Part shown: piece after piece, positions 18,224 through 27,069 of the stretch
How the letters are laid out: every line of letters begins with the position of its first letter
Position numbering within the stretch: the first letter of the stretch is position 1
Assembly (NCBI RefSeq): GCF_026725475.1
Contig: NZ_CP109966.1
Location: 62,001-126,000, forward strand
Direction: 5' to 3'
DNA: 64,000 nt
Source: Catenovulum adriaticum
GTDB taxonomy: Bacteria; Pseudomonadota; Gammaproteobacteria; Enterobacterales; Alteromonadaceae
Position numbers and translations under genes: made by a program
The notes under the pieces: model-generated
What the model saw: the letters and a program-made list of their open reading frames with translations, nothing else
Told to the model about the DNA's origin: nothing
Database searches by the model: none

Positions 18224-19504
18224 CTATTGAATATTGGGTTTTGCCCAGACCGCTTCTTTGTTAATGGTATCCGTTAGCAAGATGTCAGAAGCTAAGTCTG
18301 TACGATCATACCCAGACGCTTCTATTAACACTTCAAAATTACCATTTAAATCGACCACACCTTGCTTTGCCGCGGTTTCAAGCTTTTCTAAACCAGCAGT
18401 AGAGCTCATTATTTTACCGATTTGTACTATAGCTGTATCTGAAAATGCAGAGACAATTTTTATATCATTACCACTTGGCCCGCTAAAGCTGGCGAATATA
18501 CCATAGTCGGTATATTCTTTCTTATAATCACCCACAATACGATAATTTTTTTCGGTCTTTTTGTAAGTGATAGAATGCTGGTGCACGATAAAATTGGAAC
18601 CTTGCAGGTAATTTTTAAGCGCGCCTAGCGACTTAAACAAACCGATAAAGAGTATATTGTAGTCACGCAAATCACTAGCTGTAACATTTGACATCAACCT
18701 AAAAGAAACGGTTTTATCACTATTAAATATGGGTAAGAACTCGCGCATAGTAATAACATTACCTTTAGTTAGTATGTTCGCGCGGTTTTCTTTAACTTTT
18801 TCAGCATAACTAGGATTGTTACGCAAAAACTCATTGAACTCAGCCTGCGTATTAATGCTTGTATCCCGAATGGTTCGGTAACGGTTTAACTGCTTATCAA
18901 ACTCACTGAATACAAATAAGTCACCCATTACAACTAAAATAGGCTTATCGTTGTGATTAAATCTATGCCACACAGTATGGTTGGAAACTCTAGAAACAGC
19001 GGAAGGTTCAATATCTTCAGCGGTAGGGGCCTTTAAAAACTGCCACAAGTTGGCTGAAAAGAGTATAGCAACAGCTGCCGCCAACGGATATAAGGCTATT
19101 TGAACCTTTGATGATTTATTTTCACGCGTCCCAGGCTCTAGATGTGTTGTTGTAAATTCGACTTTATAGCTTCCTTTTGGGATCTCTATTTGAAAAGGAG
19201 CGGGTGTTGATAAATTTTTATAGTAGTCGCGCAACTTTTTTCGTAAATTTGACACGTAAACTCGTACAAACGAGTCTTCACCTGGACTGTAATTTTGTTT
19301 ATTGATAAATACACTAGTTGCAATTTCAAATTCTTTTGGCGTATTCAATGTTGACTCTTGGTCAATATTTTTCAACTCACATTCAACTAAATAAATTAAT
19401 AATTCTTTATAGTTCTCAGACCTACCGATAGCAGGGCTAGAAACAATTCTATTTAATTCAGTTCGAATACTTTCTGCGTTAATTTTAAGGTTATTTTTAG
19501 TCAT
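18224..19504 (-). CDS. Membrane-anchored winged-helix transcriptional regulator
   Basis: 426 residues. The N-terminal part (about 1-115) has the pattern of a CadC/OmpR-like winged helix ('TPKEFEIATSVFINKQNYSP' and 'DSFVRVYVSNLRKKLRDYY'). One transmembrane segment follows (about 134-152, 'IALYPLAAAVAILFSANLW') and then a periplasmic domain of about 265 residues with no family I can name. The layout is that of a one-component regulator that senses a signal outside the cytoplasmic membrane and binds DNA directly. It is divergent from the planctomycete-type operon starting at 19616 (111 bp apart) and convergent with the beta-helix gene, so that operon is its most likely target. Confidence 0.75.
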   Translation of the reverse strand: MTKNNLKINAESIRTELNRIVSSPAIGRSENYKELLIYLVECELKNIDQESTLNTPKEFEIATSVFINKQNYSPGEDSFVRVYVSNLRKKLRDYYKNLSTPAPFQIEIPKGSYKVEFTTTHLEPGTRENKSSKVQIALYPLAAAVAILFSANLWQFLKAPTAEDIEPSAVSRVSNHTVWHRFNHNDKPILVVMGDLFVFSEFDKQLNRYRTIRDTSINTQAEFNEFLRNNPSYAEKVKENRANILTKGNVITMREFLPIFNSDKTVSFRLMSNVTASDLRDYNILFIGLFKSLGALKNYLQGSNFIVHQHSITYKKTEKNYRIVGDYKKEYTDYGIFASFSGPSGNDIKIVSAFSDTAIVQIGKIMSSTAGLEKLETAAKQGVVDLNGNFEVLIEASGYDRTDLASDILLTDTINKEAVWAKPNIQ

Positions 19505-19615
19505 TAAAAGTTAATCTTTCTGCTTTTTACCGTTAATTTTCAGTACAATTTTAGTTTTTTACTTACCAAATATTATCTATTTTTACATCATGGTAACAAC
19601 ACTTAACTTAAGTAA

Positions 19616-22600
19616 ATGAACAAGGTAGGTTTTATGTTATTACATACAGGTAAGGATAAATTTGCCTTATTAATACTAAGACTATTTCAACGTTTTGGCT
19701 ATTATTCTTGCCTAATTCTGTTTTGTCTGACCGGAATAGGGTGTTCTGATTCTACAAATTCGTCGAGTCAGGTTGAACTTCCCAAATTGGTAAACTTTAA
19801 TTGGCACATCAGACCCGTATTATCAGATAACTGTTTTGGTTGTCATGGCGGTGCGGATAATCCTGCCGCGGGTTTGCAGTTAGATTTATTTTCAACAGCA
19901 ACGGCTGAATTAGTTGAGTCACCTGGAAAGTATGCAATTGTGCCTGGCAAGCCACAAGAAAGTGAAATAATTCGCCGAATGTCATCCACTGATGAAAATC
20001 TAGTTATGCCACCTTCAGACGCGCATTCAACCATTACTGACTATGAAATCGCTTTAGTCAGCAAATGGATAGAACAGGGGGCAGAGTACAAAAAACATTG
20101 GGCATTTGAGCCTCTGTCTACTCCAGCTATCGTTGAAGAAGCAACACCTTCAGCAACAATCGATACTTTAATTCAGACAACTTTAGCAAATAAAGGGCTA
20201 ACCCAACAACCTGAAGCAGATAAAACATCATTAATCAGACGCGTTTCGTTCGACCTGACTGGGTTGCCGCCATCGCTTTCTGATGTTGATCAATTTGTAG
20301 CAGACAATAGCGATAAATCCTACGCACAATTGGTGGAACGTTTGTTAAGTTCGCCACAATATGGTGAGCGTATGGCAGCAGACTGGTTAGAGTTAGCCAG
20401 GTATGCAGATTCTGATGGGTATCTAGATGATAAACACCGCCAAGTTCACCCTTGGCGAGATTGGGTTATCGAAGCATTTAATACCAATATGTCATATAAA
20501 GATTTTGCCACTTACCAGTTAGCGGGTGACTTATTGCCAAATGCAAACAAAGATCAAGTATTAGCGACAGCATTTAATCGTTTACACAAAAAGAACTCAG
20601 AAGCGGGTATCGATTTTGAGCAGTACAGAATGGAATACGTTGCAGATCGTACCGATACTTTTGGCACTGCATTTTTAGGTATGACGGTAGGATGTGCGCG
20701 CTGCCACGACCACAAATACGATCCCATTTCACATATTGATTATTATTCAATTTCGGCGTTTTTTAATAGTACGAACGAATTAGGTACCGCGGTTTATGGG
20801 CCAGACCAAACGCCAGGTCCGAGTTTATTGTTAACAACAGATGAGCAAGACCAACAAATTGTACTATTGGAACAGTCCATTGCTAAATTAGAAAATGAAG
20901 TTGCGTCACTTTCTGAAAATCAGCAACAACAAGGATCAACGCATCAAATTGACCAACATAAAAAAGCAGATTTGACCGCATATTATAGCTTTGACACAGC
21001 TCAGGTAAACAGAGAACAAGATGCGAAAGAAGAAGCCTTAAGCCCGAACACAATAGATACTAAACAGCCAGCAAAACTGAAAGAACCTATTTGGGTGGAT
21101 GGTTATAAAGGTAAAGGCTTTGAATATAGCGACTATAACTACGCTAAACTCGACCCTAAAGTCGCAGATTTTGAACGTACACAAGCATTTAGTGTTGAGT
21201 TTTGGTTAAAACCGGCAAAAAGTTATGATGACAACGCAATTTTTGTTCACGCTGAGTCACTCCGACTTGGTTTTAAAGGATATTCATTGCATTTAGTCGA
21301 CGGAAACAAGCTTAAATTTATTATGGCACACTCATGGCCAACCAACGCAATTCAGCTTACAACCACAAACTCTGTGCCTGTAAATGAATGGTCACATATT
21401 GCATTTACTTACGATGGCTCATCGAAAGCAAACGGTTTAAGTTTATATGTTAATGGTCAACGCCAAAGTGTATCTAATGATATAGATAACCTCTATCGTA
21501 CGATTAAATTTATTCCAGACATTCACACCTACGGCTTTGATGGGTTTGTATTAGGTCAAAAACATCAAATTAGCCCAATTAAAGGGAGTACGGTTGATGA
21601 AATTAAAATTTACCAACGCCAACTGGCTGAATTAGAAGTATTACAGAGTGCCAAACCTAAAGCATTACAAACGCTAGCACATGCTCAGCGCCAGAACTTA
21701 GAGCAACAGCATAATTTGCTTACTTCTAACAGCTACCTAGCGTTACAAGCTGAGTTGTACAAGCTTAGAGAAGAAATTAATAAAATAAAATCTACTGCGC
21801 CAGAAATTATGGTTATGGGCGATTTACCTGAGCCTAGAGACACATTCCGCCTAGATCGTGGTGCATTTAACCAACCAAAAGAACAAGTGTTTCCCAATAC
21901 ACCTGAGGCAATCTTAGGCTTTGATGAAAGTTTACCTAAAAATCGAATTGGTTTAGCGCAGTGGTTGTTTAATGAAGAAAATCCTCTAACTGCACGTGTA
22001 TTTGTAAACCGTATTTGGCAAATGCATTTTGGTCGTGGTTTGGTTGCTACATCTAACAACTTTGGAAGCCAAGGGGATTTACCAACCTATCCGGCTGTTT
22101 TGGACTATCTGGCCAATTACTTTAGAGAGTCAGGTTGGGACATCAAGGAGTTGCACCGAGTCATTGTAAATACCCAGACTTACAAGCAGTCATCAAAAGC
22201 CCCGGTAGAGCAAATTGAAAATGATCCGCAAAATATTTGGTTAGCCAGAGGACCTGGGTCTAGGCTAACTGCTGAAATGATTCGTGATAATGCGCTCGCT
22301 ATCAGCGGCTTGTTGGTTGACAAGATAGGTGGCCCAAGCGTGTACCCATATCAACCAGACGGGTTATGGGATTCTTTAACGGATAAACATTGGCGCTATA
22401 AATATCCGTCAGCACAAGAATCAGGTGAAGGTTTGTATCGACGCAGTATTTATACCTTTGTAAAACGTTCATCACCACCACCGTCTATGTCAATTTTTGA
22501 TGCCGGTGGGCGTGAGCAATGCAAAGTGTCTCGCATGACAACCAGTACCCCTTTGCAAGCCTTAACCTTGCTAAACGATACTCAGTTTGTAGAAGCGGCG

Positions 22601-22891
22601 CGAGTATTGGCAGAAAAATCATTGACGCAGGGACAATCTATTAATCAGCAAATAGAGTTTATATTCCGCAATGCAACCAGTCGGGAACCGAGCGTGGCAG
22701 AACGTACAAGATTACGCCAGTTGTATCGGCAAGAGTTAGCGAGGTTTGAAGCAGAGCAACAATCCGCTGAAGCACTTGTTGCTGTCGGTGAACACCCAGT
22801 ACAAGAAGACTTAGATACGATAAGCACCGCAGCGCTCAGTATTGTCGCAAGTGCTGTTATGAACACAGACGAAGCCTTTAGCAAACGGTAG
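19616..22891 (+). CDS. PSCyt1/DUF1549/LamG/DUF1553 cytochrome-like lipoprotein
   Basis: 1091 residues, lipoprotein signal (LTGIGCS). Order: planctomycete-type cytochrome c domain (about 60-160) with haem motif CFGCH (Cys73, Cys76, His77); DUF1549 (about 180-390) with a second motif CARCHDH (Cys360, Cys363, His364); a coiled-coil stretch; a LamG/concanavalin-like domain (about 465-680, 'LTAYYSFDTAQ'); DUF1553 (about 755-1080, 'NPLTARVFVNRIWQMHFGRG'). The DUF1549/DUF1553 pair is abundant in Planctomycetes and usually paired with a DUF1501 protein, as here. Biochemical function is unknown; a role in oxidation or binding of sugars is often guessed. ATG 19634 with AAGGTAGG upstream is an alternative start. 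Confidence 0.85.
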   Translation: MNKVGFMLLHTGKDKFALLILRLFQRFGYYSCLILFCLTGIGCSDSTNSSSQVELPKLVNFNWHIRPVLSDNCFGCHGGADNPAAGLQLDLFSTATAELVESPGKYAIVPGKPQESEIIRRMSSTDENLVMPPSDAHSTITDYEIALVSKWIEQGAEYKKHWAFEPLSTPAIVEEATPSATIDTLIQTTLANKGLTQQPEADKTSLIRRVSFDLTGLPPSLSDVDQFVADNSDKSYAQLVERLLSSPQYGERMAADWLELARYADSDGYLDDKHRQVHPWRDWVIEAFNTNMSYKDFATYQLAGDLLPNANKDQVLATAFNRLHKKNSEAGIDFEQYRMEYVADRTDTFGTAFLGMTVGCARCHDHKYDPISHIDYYSISAFFNSTNELGTAVYGPDQTPGPSLLLTTDEQDQQIVLLEQSIAKLENEVASLSENQQQQGSTHQIDQHKKADLTAYYSFDTAQVNREQDAKEEALSPNTIDTKQPAKLKEPIWVDGYKGKGFEYSDYNYAKLDPKVADFERTQAFSVEFWLKPAKSYDDNAIFVHAESLRLGFKGYSLHLVDGNKLKFIMAHSWPTNAIQLTTTNSVPVNEWSHIAFTYDGSSKANGLSLYVNGQRQSVSNDIDNLYRTIKFIPDIHTYGFDGFVLGQKHQISPIKGSTVDEIKIYQRQLAELEVLQSAKPKALQTLAHAQRQNLEQQHNLLTSNSYLALQAELYKLREEINKIKSTAPEIMVMGDLPEPRDTFRLDRGAFNQPKEQVFPNTPEAILGFDESLPKNRIGLAQWLFNEENPLTARVFVNRIWQMHFGRGLVATSNNFGSQGDLPTYPAVLDYLANYFRESGWDIKELHRVIVNTQTYKQSSKAPVEQIENDPQNIWLARGPGSRLTAEMIRDNALAISGLLVDKIGGPSVYPYQPDGLWDSLTDKHWRYKYPSAQESGEGLYRRSIYTFVKRSSPPPSMSIFDAGGREQCKVSRMTTSTPLQALTLLNDTQFVEAARVLAEKSLTQGQSINQQIEFIFRNATSREPSVAERTRLRQLYRQELARFEAEQQSAEALVAVGEHPVQEDLDTISTAALSIVASAVMNTDEAFSKR

Positions 22892-22897
22892 AACCTT

Positions 22898-24349
22898 ATG
22901 AATAAACTAAATTTTGAACAAAACGTTTTTAATCAGTTAAGTCGACGTTCTTTTTTGAAAAAAACCAGTTTAGGGCTAGGTACTATCGCCCTAAATTCGA
23001 TGCTTAATCCAAGTGCACTTGCGGCAAATCCTCTAAACGGTTTACTTGGCAGTGGCCATTTTCCAGCTAAAGCAAAAAGGGTAATTTTTTTGTGCCAAGC
23101 TGGTGGTCCTTCTCAGTTGGAATCTTTCGACTATAAACCTAAGTTGGTCGATTTGCACGGCCAGGAAATTCCGCCTGAAGTGATGGGGACGCAGCAAGTC
23201 AGTGGCATGGTCGCATCACAAACAACATTCCCGCTAGTAAAATCAGCGTTTGATTTTTACCAGTATGGGGAGAGTGGCGCTTGGGTTTCAGAGTTATTTC
23301 CACATACCGCGAAAATGGTTGATGATTTATGTTTTATTAAATCTATGCAATCAGATCAAATTAACCATGAGCCAGCAGTCATGTTATTGCAAACCGGCTT
23401 TCAGCTAAACGGCCGGCCGTCTATTGGCTCTTGGGTGAATTATGGCTTAGGTAGCGATAATAATAATTTACCTGGTTTTGTCACTATGGTTTCAAAAGGA
23501 AAATCACCAAGCCAGCCGATTAGTGCTGCCGCATGGAGCAATGGTTTTTTACCATCACACCACCAAGGTGTTCAATTCCGCTCGGGTAAAGACCCAGTGT
23601 TGTATCTTAATAACCCCGAAGGTGTGGATATGCGTTCTCGGCGAAACGCACTTGATGCGATTGTGGATTTAAATAAGATGCAGCAAGAAAAATGGATGGA
23701 TCCAGCTATTAGTTCGAAGATAGCGGACTATGAAATGGCTTACCGAATGCAGATGTCAGTGCCTGAAGTAGTTGATTTGTCGAAAGAGCCTGACTACATA
23801 TTTGATATGTATGGTGAAGACGCTCGTACACCGGGCACATACGCAGCCAACTGTTTATTAGCTCGGCGACTCGCTGAACAGGATGTTAAGTTCATCCAAC
23901 TATACCACACAGGCTGGGATCACCATGGTGACTTACCTAAACATATGAAAACGCAAGCCAAAGAAACCGATCAAGCCTCAGCCGCACTAATACAAGATTT
24001 AAAAATGCGTGGCATGTTAGACGATACTTTAGTTATTTGGGGCGGTGAGTTTGGTCGTACTTCTTTTTCGCAAGGGCAATTAACCGCAACCAGTTATGGT
24101 CGAGATCATCACATTAAAGCTTTCACTTATTGGATGGCAGGCGGTGGTGTCAAACCAGGGTTTAGCTATGGCGAAACCGATGACTACAGTTATAACGTTG
24201 TTAAAGACCCTGTGCACATATACGACTTTCAAGCAACCTTGTTGCATTTATTGGGGATAGACCACACCAAACTAACCTACAAGTTTCAAGGACGTCGATT
24301 CCGCTTAACCGAAGTCCACGGCCATGTTGTTAAGTCTATTTTGGCTTAA
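22898..24349 (+). CDS. DUF1501 family protein (Tat-exported)
   Basis: 483 residues with a Tat signal (SRRSFLKKTSLGLGT, from residue 15). The body matches the DUF1501 family, related to sulfatase/alkaline-phosphatase folds: 'KRVIFLCQAGGPSQLESFDY', 'LVIWGGEFGRTSFSQG' and 'GRDHHIKAFTYWMAGGGVKP' hold the metal-type Asp/His/Glu residues. It follows the DUF1549/DUF1553 gene after 6 bp, the standard partner arrangement, so the two are probably co-translated and work together. The substrate is not known. Confidence 0.87.
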   Translation: MNKLNFEQNVFNQLSRRSFLKKTSLGLGTIALNSMLNPSALAANPLNGLLGSGHFPAKAKRVIFLCQAGGPSQLESFDYKPKLVDLHGQEIPPEVMGTQQVSGMVASQTTFPLVKSAFDFYQYGESGAWVSELFPHTAKMVDDLCFIKSMQSDQINHEPAVMLLQTGFQLNGRPSIGSWVNYGLGSDNNNLPGFVTMVSKGKSPSQPISAAAWSNGFLPSHHQGVQFRSGKDPVLYLNNPEGVDMRSRRNALDAIVDLNKMQQEKWMDPAISSKIADYEMAYRMQMSVPEVVDLSKEPDYIFDMYGEDARTPGTYAANCLLARRLAEQDVKFIQLYHTGWDHHGDLPKHMKTQAKETDQASAALIQDLKMRGMLDDTLVIWGGEFGRTSFSQGQLTATSYGRDHHIKAFTYWMAGGGVKPGFSYGETDDYSYNVVKDPVHIYDFQATLLHLLGIDHTKLTYKFQGRRFRLTEVHGHVVKSILA

Positions 24350-24364
24350 TTGAGGAGACGTAAT

Positions 24365-25462
24365 GTGAGCAATATTAAACGCAGAGAGTTTATTGTAGGA
24401 ATTGGTGTGGTACTTGGAACGGGTTTAATTTCAGGATGTGTATCTACGACGAGAGGCGTCCTGCAGTCAAGCTTGGATAAAGACAAGCGCACGCTTGACG
24501 ATTTTCATGGGCAAGTCATTGGTCACGGGCATTATAAATATCGAGTGAATACTAGATGGAGTCAAGCGGATCCAAAGGTTACTCCAGTCAAAAATTGCCA
24601 TGAAATGGTAATGGATAAACAACAACGATTGATATTATTAACTGACCATAGTGCAAATAATATCATCATTTACAACTCATCAGGACAGGTAACAGAACAT
24701 TGGACGCTTGACATGCCGGGCGCCCACGGATTAACCATAAATGAAGAAAATGGTGATGAATATTTATACATTTGCTGTTTTGAAACGGGTAGAGTGGTGA
24801 AAACAGACCTGAACGGCAAAATTGTTTTAGAACTAGCACATCCAAAAGACCTGGGTATTTATCCAAGTTGTGATCCTTACAAACCAACCGAAACAGCTGT
24901 CGCACCCAACGGTGATATCTACGTAGCCGATGGGTATGGTTCACAATGGATTTTACAGTACAACGCCAAAGGTGAATTTATTCGAAAGTTTGGTGGTAAA
25001 AGTGTTCGCGAAGGTTATTTTCTGCAAGTCCATGGTGTTACATTAGATACGAGAGATCCCAACAACCCACAGCTTATTTGTACCGCCCGCATTAAAAATG
25101 CCTTCAAATTTTATACCTTAGATGGGAAATATATTCGCACTTTGTATTTACCAGGCGCATTAGTTAGCCGCGCGGTTATAGACGATGGCATGATCTACAC
25201 AGGTGTTTGTTTTTCAAGTGACAATACTTACGGTGTAGAACGTAATACCGGTTTTGTCATGGTCATAGATGAAAACGAAAAAGTTGTTTCAAACCCAGGC
25301 GGCACAAAACCGGATTATGTAAATGGCAAGCCTATCAGAATGGTTCAAGAATTACCTGTATTCAAACATCCTCATGATGTATGTGTTGATCAACAGAAGA
25401 ACCTTTTTATACCTCAATGGAATGCAGATCAAACTTATCCAGTTAAATTAGAGAGAGTGTAG
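24365..25462 (+). CDS. NHL-type beta-propeller lipoprotein
   Basis: About 365 residues from GTG 24365, preceded by GAGGAG; an upstream in-frame TTG at 24350 is less likely. The N-terminus has KRREFIVGIG and a lipobox (LISGC), so a Tat-exported lipoprotein is likely. The rest is a six-bladed propeller of NHL type ('GAHGLTINEENGDEYLYICC', 'AVAPNGDIYVADGYGSQWIL', 'HPHDVCVDQQKNLFIPQW'). Such propellers bind ligands or act as lyases in peptide or sugar pathways; no catalytic residues stand out. It is third in the operon, 15 bp after DUF1501. Confidence 0.75.
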   Translation: MSNIKRREFIVGIGVVLGTGLISGCVSTTRGVLQSSLDKDKRTLDDFHGQVIGHGHYKYRVNTRWSQADPKVTPVKNCHEMVMDKQQRLILLTDHSANNIIIYNSSGQVTEHWTLDMPGAHGLTINEENGDEYLYICCFETGRVVKTDLNGKIVLELAHPKDLGIYPSCDPYKPTETAVAPNGDIYVADGYGSQWILQYNAKGEFIRKFGGKSVREGYFLQVHGVTLDTRDPNNPQLICTARIKNAFKFYTLDGKYIRTLYLPGALVSRAVIDDGMIYTGVCFSSDNTYGVERNTGFVMVIDENEKVVSNPGGTKPDYVNGKPIRMVQELPVFKHPHDVCVDQQKNLFIPQWNADQTYPVKLERV

Positions 25463-25466
25463 AGCA

Positions 25467-26807
25467 GTGCAAGAGTTTATTTATTTTTTAGGCCGTTTTC
25501 ACGTATTGGCTTTGCATGTTCCTTTTGGGGTATTGTTTGCGGCGATTCTTTTCGACTGTGTTAGCCGCTATTTTAACACTGATGACAGTAAAGTAAGTTT
25601 TTATCGTGCAACGACTTTGCTGTGGGGATTTGGGTTTATCAGCGCTTTAGCAGCTATTATACTGGGTTATTTTCACTCAATGGAACCAGGATTTGGTGGA
25701 CAGAGTGTTAGCTTACACATGTGGAGCGCTATTGCACTAGCCTGTGTGGTATTTGTTATATTTTTACGCCGCTTATTTAGCAAACCTTTAAGTATACTGA
25801 AGTCAGAAATAGCTGGATTTAACTTCGCCGTATTGGTGATGTTAGTCTTGACCGGCCATTATGGTGGCAACATTACCCATGGTGAAACCTATTTAACCGA
25901 CTATGCACCAGCACCGTTAAAAAGTGTTTTAGGTATCAAAGACATAGATCAAGTCACTGCAGAGTTATCAATAGACCAACTAGAAACATTTAATCATGTA
26001 GTACAACCCATGTTACAGAGTAAGTGTGCCAGTTGCCATAACAACGATAAGCGTAAAGGTCAGTTATCACTTGCAAGTTACGAACAAATTGTTAAAGGTG
26101 GCAAAAATGGGTCTGGAGTTACCGCGAATGACCTTTCAAAAAGTGAGATATATCAACGAATAATATTGCCACCTGAGCATAAACTATATATGCCTAAATC
26201 AGGCAAAAAACCATTTACCGAAGATGAAATTAAAGTATTTGCTTGGTGGGTAAAGCAAGGCGCACCTCAAACAGAGAAAGTCATCGATATGAATCCAACG
26301 GATGATGTTTTAAATTTGATAAAGCAAATAACGGGTGTGGATAGCGAGCAAGCACCACAATTGCCTACCATGTCGTTTGATGAAAATAAAATTGCGGAAA
26401 ACGGCTTTTACTATCGCCAAGTTGCACAAGGTAATCCTTTACTAAAACTCAGTTTTTCAACATTTAAACATGCATTTGGTCCAGAGCAGATAGCGCTCCT
26501 TTCTTCAATTGCACCCTACGTATATTCACTAGAGTTACGTAAAGCAGAGATCAACGATGATATATTGCAACAACTACCTGTGATGGAAAACCTGCAAGTT
26601 TTAAATTTAGCTGAAAACCCAATTCAAGGGACGGGTTTATACCACTTACAAAAGTTTAAAAGTTTAAAAGTGCTTAATTTATTTGCAACGCAGATAACCA
26701 AAGACAGTAGTGAAGTGTTGGCGAATATGAAGGCTTTGAAAAAAGTATACATATGGCAAACACCTATGTACGAAGCAGTAGGTGAATACGCTGTTTACGC
26801 CAATTAA
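25467..26807 (+). CDS. DUF2231-like membrane protein with cytochrome c and LRR-like domains
   Basis: 446 residues. Four membrane segments fill the first 150 residues ('VLALHVPFGVLFAAILFDCV' is typical of DUF2231). Then comes a planctomycete-type cytochrome c domain (about 165-270) with CASCH (Cys187, Cys190, His191), 'YMPKSGKKPFTEDEIKVFAW', and a C-terminal leucine-rich stretch ('MENLQVLNLAENPIQGTGLY', 'SLKVLNLFATQITKDS'). Starts with GTG 4 bp after the propeller gene. The haem domain should face the periplasm and could pass electrons from the partner cytochrome protein at 19616 to the membrane; this is inference. Confidence 0.8.
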   Translation: MQEFIYFLGRFHVLALHVPFGVLFAAILFDCVSRYFNTDDSKVSFYRATTLLWGFGFISALAAIILGYFHSMEPGFGGQSVSLHMWSAIALACVVFVIFLRRLFSKPLSILKSEIAGFNFAVLVMLVLTGHYGGNITHGETYLTDYAPAPLKSVLGIKDIDQVTAELSIDQLETFNHVVQPMLQSKCASCHNNDKRKGQLSLASYEQIVKGGKNGSGVTANDLSKSEIYQRIILPPEHKLYMPKSGKKPFTEDEIKVFAWWVKQGAPQTEKVIDMNPTDDVLNLIKQITGVDSEQAPQLPTMSFDENKIAENGFYYRQVAQGNPLLKLSFSTFKHAFGPEQIALLSSIAPYVYSLELRKAEINDDILQQLPVMENLQVLNLAENPIQGTGLYHLQKFKSLKVLNLFATQITKDSSEVLANMKALKKVYIWQTPMYEAVGEYAVYAN

Positions 26808-26852
26808 ACGAAGGGAGTTGCTCGTGAAGAAGTTTATTACTTAGAACAATTA

Positions 26853-26873
26853 AGTGACCAGTGACCAGTGACC
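26853..26873. repeat. Triple 7-bp tandem repeat
   Basis: AGTGACC occurs three times head to tail just after the DUF2231 operon (intergenic 26808-27069). It may be a replication-slippage product or a small binding-site array. Confidence 0.5.
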
Positions 26874-26916
26874 ATTTAAATCCAATTCAAACTGCGTCGT
26901 TGACTGATTTTATTAT

Positions 26917-27069
26917 CTTTAACGGTTAATTAGCTGTACATAAGTCATTATTAACTTATTTACATTAACAACTCGTGCATAATTTTTTAAGTTTATTTTC
27001 AGCTTTTAGTTAACCACAGATGCAACTGGTAACTTTAGATTTATTAATGATGGCTAATAGGAGTAACCT
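26917..27069 (+). promoter_or_regulatory. Promoter region of the first GH115, duplicated at 36893
   Basis: Shared with the upstream region of the GH115 at 37077: TTTAACGGTTAATTA (26918-26932 and 36895-36909), ATTAACTTATTT (26950-26961 and 36927-36938), a TTAACAACTC(G/A)TG(C/G)ATAATTTTT block, and the AGGAGT(T/A)ACCT ribosome binding site. The gene starts are also similar, so promoter and gene were copied together. Confidence 0.6.
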
